Positions 26,063-28,858 of a stretch of DNA of 28,858 bases are shown piece by piece. The notes below the pieces were generated by a model. It worked only from the letters and a program-made list of their open reading frames with translations, was not told where the DNA came from and searched no databases. Position numbers and translations under genes: made by a program. The DNA comes from Stentor coeruleus (lineage: Eukaryota > Ciliophora > Heterotrichea > Heterotrichida > Stentoridae). Location: positions 1-28,858 of the forward strand of contig MPUH01000938.1 of NCBI GenBank assembly GCA_001970955.1. Reading direction: 5' to 3'. Every line of letters starts with the position of its first letter. Positions within the stretch are counted from its first letter, which is position 1.

Positions 26063-27229
26063 TTATTTTTTTTGCATATTGAGTTCTGGTAATCCACCTT
26101 TAATATTCACGAATTTAGCATCACCTCCTCCAATTTTTTCTATAGTATTGCTAACTTCAGCAAGGTTGATTTTCCCATCATGAGCTACATATCTGTTTCT
26201 TTTTCCATGTTTAAGAAATACTAATTGGCCGATTGAAGTTCCTTCAAAACTTTCAAAATACCCTCGGTCAGTATTCACATCAAGCCACATGAATTTAACA
26301 TCAGCGCCTCTATCTTTTTTACTTCCATATTTATCTGATAAGCTTTTGATAATAGTTGTGAGACTATCTTCAGGAGCTGATTCTAAGAAAAGTATCGCAC
26401 AAAGGAAACCTTCATGTTTATAGCAAATATCATCAGCTGATTGTTTTGTCAACTGTGGGACTACTTGGTTCATCCAAGGTTTGACACTTAAAACAGCATC
26501 AGTCCCTCCAGAAACAAAAGTCTCAGCATATACATTAAGCCAATCAAAAATCCCTCTAAATTTCAAATCCCCTGAATAATCAAATGACTTGTTATCTGAA
26601 GTTTTATAAAGGACTAATTTTGGATAAGCCTTCACTTTAAATTTAGCGACTAAACCTTTATCCTCAGGTTTAGCCACACCAAATAGCATTTTGTTTTCGA
26701 AATGTAAACTTAAAGATTTAAATAAAGTAGGTGTTCCTGATTTTTCTGTAAAAAGAATAACTTTTGGCATTGATGGTTTTTCATTTAAAAATGTTGAATA
26801 GTTTTCTTCAGTTAATTCTACTACAAAAGAGTTTATAAATCTTGAACTGTAATTGTTTAATGATTTTGATGAAATTTCTCCATCATAGATTTGGACTGGT
26901 GCTGGAAATGGTGGATAAACTTTTATTGTTGGTGTTGTTTTGACATCTTGAGATTCACAAAGACCTTCATTAGCCCCACAGTTTACTACAGCTATGTTGT
27001 AGACACCTTGCCAATCTTTAGCGAGTTCGTTGATTTCTTCAGCCCATTCTTTGGATTTGCTATCACGTTCTCGGTAAAAATGCACAATGCTCACGTGTTT
27101 GTCACGTTTTTTAGTCACATGTTTGTCGAAGTTTTGAGAGTTAAGAAAAAACACGTTGGGGTTGGTTTTTTCGTAAACTTCAGCGAGAGCACAGACTAGG
27201 AGCAGTAAAAACACGTGTTGTATTGCCAT
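26063..27229 (-). CDS. PDI-like protein (PDIA6/P5 type) lacking the catalytic CxxC
   Basis: About 388 residues. The protein starts with a signal peptide (MAIQHVFLLLLVCALAEVY), so I choose the ATG at 27229 over the one at 27262. Three thioredoxin-like folds follow, as in P5/PDIA6. In the first, the strand VSIVHFYRERDSKSKEWAEE aligns with the family form FYAPWCGHCKxLAPE, but both active-site cysteines are missing. The cis-proline loop TTPTIKVYP and the downstream VNC are kept. The second fold (PKVILFTEKSG through AYPKLVLYK) and the third (ICYKHEGFLCAILFLES) also lack CxxC. There is no KDEL-type ER-retrieval signal; the end is NMQKK. It may act as a chaperone or partner-binding subunit and probably is not an oxidoreductase. 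Confidence 0.85.
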   Translation of the reverse strand: MAIQHVFLLLLVCALAEVYEKTNPNVFFLNSQNFDKHVTKKRDKHVSIVHFYRERDSKSKEWAEEINELAKDWQGVYNIAVVNCGANEGLCESQDVKTTPTIKVYPPFPAPVQIYDGEISSKSLNNYSSRFINSFVVELTEENYSTFLNEKPSMPKVILFTEKSGTPTLFKSLSLHFENKMLFGVAKPEDKGLVAKFKVKAYPKLVLYKTSDNKSFDYSGDLKFRGIFDWLNVYAETFVSGGTDAVLSVKPWMNQVVPQLTKQSADDICYKHEGFLCAILFLESAPEDSLTTIIKSLSDKYGSKKDRGADVKFMWLDVNTDRGYFESFEGTSIGQLVFLKHGKRNRYVAHDGKINLAEVSNTIEKIGGGDAKFVNIKGGLPELNMQKK

Positions 27230-27368
27230 TTTATTATAAACTTTAGGAAAATTAGTTAACAATATGTTTGTGTTCTAGAAAGTTAAGAATTTTTGATAAG
27301 AAGATTGTTGAAGATTGAAACTAAAGATCATAAGGGTAAGTTGATAGTGTGGTTTGGATAGATGAGAA

Positions 27369-27725
27369 ATGGAAGGTTTTTTTATTGGAGAAAAGGAAGC
27401 CTATCTATGTGATTTTGCTGAGATTGGAATAAGAGATAATGAGAGGAAAATTCATAGTTTTGGCAAGGGAAGATTGATTCTTACAAATCAAAGGGTTAAT
27501 TTTACTAGTGAGAATGGAGTTTGGGAAGAAAGCTTAGAAAGCATTGGAGTTGTATCTTTGTCGAATAGTGTGGAAGAATTTGGAGGCCCTGCTGTGCTTT
27601 GTCAGTTTACCAATGAGGATCAATCATATTTTTGGGTGGTTAGGCATCAAGACCAAGGAGAAGTTAGAAAATTTTATGAGGTTATTACAAAGGTACTTGA
27701 CAGTGTAGAAGGAGGATTTGAATAG
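27369..27725 (+). CDS. Small PH-like domain protein (GLUE/GRAM type)
   Basis: A 118-residue single-domain protein. Its pattern of an N-terminal strand (EAYLCDFAEIGIRD), then IHSFGKGRLILTNQRVNF, and later strands ending in a C-terminal helix (VRKFYEVITKVLDSV) fits the PH superfold. The G-x-L-x-LT-x-x-R core is shared by the GLUE domain of Vps36 and the GRAM domain of WBP2. Vps36 is much longer, so this is not a full ESCRT-II subunit. Lipid or ubiquitin binding is possible but not shown. It is divergent from the PDI-like gene across 139 bp. The stop is TAG, and a hairpin follows about 30 bp later. Confidence 0.7.
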   Translation: MEGFFIGEKEAYLCDFAEIGIRDNERKIHSFGKGRLILTNQRVNFTSENGVWEESLESIGVVSLSNSVEEFGGPAVLCQFTNEDQSYFWVVRHQDQGEVRKFYEVITKVLDSVEGGFE

Positions 27726-27736
27726 AATAACAAAGA

Positions 27737-27851
27737 ATTATGATTAAGTTTAGAGTATTTTATTAGAATGATAAAATACTAGCTACTTAGGTANATTATG
27801 ATTAAGTTTAGAGTATTTTATTAGAATGATAAAATACTAGCTACTTAGGTA
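27737..27851. repeat. 57-bp duplication around N at 27794 (assembly artefact)
   Basis: Bases 27737-27793 and 27795-27851 are identical, with one N between them. Confidence 0.9.
27754..27780 (+). terminator. 10-bp stem hairpin in the 3' flank
   Basis: AGTATTTTAT and ATAAAATACT form a perfect 10-bp inverted repeat around a 7-nt loop (TAGAATG), about 30 bp after the stop of the PH-like gene. A copy at 27812-27838 belongs to the artefactual duplication. A role in 3'-end formation is inference. Confidence 0.35.
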
Positions 27852-28211
27852 GTTTAGTTTTAGATGGGTGCTCTTTTTAAAGAAAAAAACAAAGTCTTAT
27901 TGTAAAAAAATCTAAAAAAAATAATCAAAGCTTCTGCAGACATAAAAACTATTTTTTCTCTATCTTCAATCCTATCCCCAAAGCATTCTTATTACCAATT
28001 GAAACTATTCATAAAAACTCTAGCCCACCCCAATACTAAAAATAAAATTCCATCCTTCAATCTAATCACAAAACTCTAATTCCTTCAAAAATCCTCAATA
28101 TTAAAACTATCCTCATCCACACAAACCCTTCCCAATAATACCTTAAAACAAACCTGTACATATCTTATACATTTCTAACAAACTATTCTCCCTACTTATA
28201 AATTTTTAAAA

Positions 28212-28676
28212 ATGAGAAGCAATAATGCCTCTATGCGACCTGGAACTGGCCTTGAAGACAGCATAGCCCCTAAAACCCAATTTATTAATACTCAAGGGTC
28301 AATTGGGTCATTAGGTAACACTGGTTCAGCATCACTTAAAGGCAAGCTTCTTAACCTAGAAGAGCTTGTTAGGTCAATAACTGAAGAAATGAATTTCCAC
28401 AAAAAAGAAGTTCAAATCTTAAGATCAGAAAAAGATACTCTTGAAAATGTTCTTAACATGAAAATTAACGATGTGCGTAAAAGTCTTATGAATGAAATCG
28501 CCCGTGTTGAAGATGAAATGAAGGGACACTTTGCCCATCAAAAAGCTGAGAACTCAAGACTTCAACAACAAATTACCCAGCTTAAAGGAGAAAAAACTTC
28601 TTTACAACAACAGTTATTAGCTTTGCAGAGAAGAATATCAGAATTAGAAACCCAGATAGGTGCTGATGATTCTTAA
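28212..28676 (+). CDS. Short coiled-coil protein
   Basis: A 154-residue protein. A polar N-terminus with MRPGTGLEDS and a Gly/Ser-rich stretch is followed by an almost unbroken coiled coil from about residue 45 to 150 (EELVRSITEEMNFHKKEVQ, VRKSLMNEIARVEDEMK, HFAHQKAENSRLQQQI, LQQQLLALQRRISELETQI). Regular hydrophobic spacing and a lack of simple repeats suggest a conserved structural protein, possibly ciliary or basal-body, but I cannot name it. A possible intron-like GT...AG 15-mer lies at 28315-28329 in the Gly/Ser region. The stop is TAA. Confidence 0.75.
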   Translation: MRSNNASMRPGTGLEDSIAPKTQFINTQGSIGSLGNTGSASLKGKLLNLEELVRSITEEMNFHKKEVQILRSEKDTLENVLNMKINDVRKSLMNEIARVEDEMKGHFAHQKAENSRLQQQITQLKGEKTSLQQQLLALQRRISELETQIGADDS

Positions 28677-28835
28677 TAGATAATGAGAGAAATTTCTTAT
28701 AATATTTATATAAAGATTTTTGTATTAGATTTTTGTATTATGTTTAGAAAAAAAGATAAATATTAGAATTATTTACAATATCATGGAATTTTCATAAACA
28801 TAGGAATATCTGCAAAAAAACTTTCCCGCTTTTTT

Positions 28836-28857
28836 CTATTTTCTGAAATGAAAATAG
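28836..28857. repeat. 8-bp inverted repeat at the window end
   Basis: CTATTTTC and GAAAATAG are perfect 8-bp arms around TGAAAT. The function is unknown; it lies in the 3' flank of the coiled-coil gene. Confidence 0.4.
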
Positions 28858-28858
28858 G

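Larger units (their letters stand above)
27726..28211. other. Intergenic region with duplicated hairpin and C-rich leader
   Basis: The first 125 bp hold the 3' hairpin and its N-linked copy. From about 27950 to 28200 the plus strand is C-rich with very few G, the leader composition seen before other plus-strand genes. No gene. Confidence 0.5.

Noticed and set aside
1..28858. tRNA or rRNA genes, CRISPR arrays, insertion sequences, prophage
   Set aside because: I saw no cloverleaf B-box (GGTTCGANNCC), no rRNA core sequence, no regularly spaced repeats and no transposase with inverted repeats. This was a reading by eye; tRNAscan-SE and an Rfam search would be decisive.

Overview
The window reads as macronuclear DNA of a heterotrich ciliate, most likely Stentor coeruleus or a close relative. 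The grounds are: AT-rich DNA with short single-exon genes packed on both strands; TAA, TAG and TGA all used as gene ends (standard code, unlike most ciliates); and introns of exactly 15 nt (GTA...YAG). Six such introns are supported here, each carrying an in-frame stop. Tiny 15-nt introns combined with the standard code are the known hallmark of Stentor. Several genes are typical of a ciliated protist.

Layout, left to right. 3-352: 3' end of an unknown gene. 703-1320 and 1627-2232 (both minus): two related four-helix membrane proteins. 2270-3910: SRP receptor alpha. 4103-4531: Erv/ALR sulfhydryl oxidase. 4859-7015: a protein with seven F-x-P motifs. 7087-8844: a leucine-rich-repeat protein with five 15-nt introns. 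9427-10014 (minus): CFAP77, a doublet-microtubule protein. 10738-11406: a coiled-coil protein. 11951-13390: S28 serine carboxypeptidase. 13993-15159 (minus): a probable mitochondrial helical-repeat protein. 16104-16345 (minus): a possible damaged gene. 16602-18032 (minus): an F-BAR protein. 18838-19359 (minus): a basic unknown protein. 20033-22042: a voltage- and cyclic-nucleotide-type K+ channel. 22572-23279: a CENP-B/Pogo-type DNA-binding protein without transposase domain. 23410-24375 (minus): a CK1 kinase. 24661-26046: a coiled-coil protein with one 15-nt intron. 26063-27229 (minus): a PDI-like protein lacking the CxxC. 27369-27725: a small PH/GLUE/GRAM-like protein. 28212-28676: a short coiled-coil protein.

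There is no operon or single pathway. Two themes recur: the secretory route and oxidative folding (SRP receptor, Erv/ALR oxidase, PDI-like protein, secreted or lysosomal carboxypeptidase) and the cytoskeleton or cilium (CFAP77, F-BAR, coiled-coil proteins). The most striking sequence-level property is a strand asymmetry that follows every gene: the coding strand is C-rich and G-poor upstream and at the 5' end, and becomes G-rich and C-poor toward the 3' end and beyond. Gene orientation and gene borders can be read from base composition alone.

Assembly caveat: seven single N's each sit between two near-identical direct copies (about 57-165 bp), and two further short direct duplications have no N. 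These look like unmerged contig ends, not biology, and they distort several gene models (SRP receptor, F-x-P protein, CFAP77).
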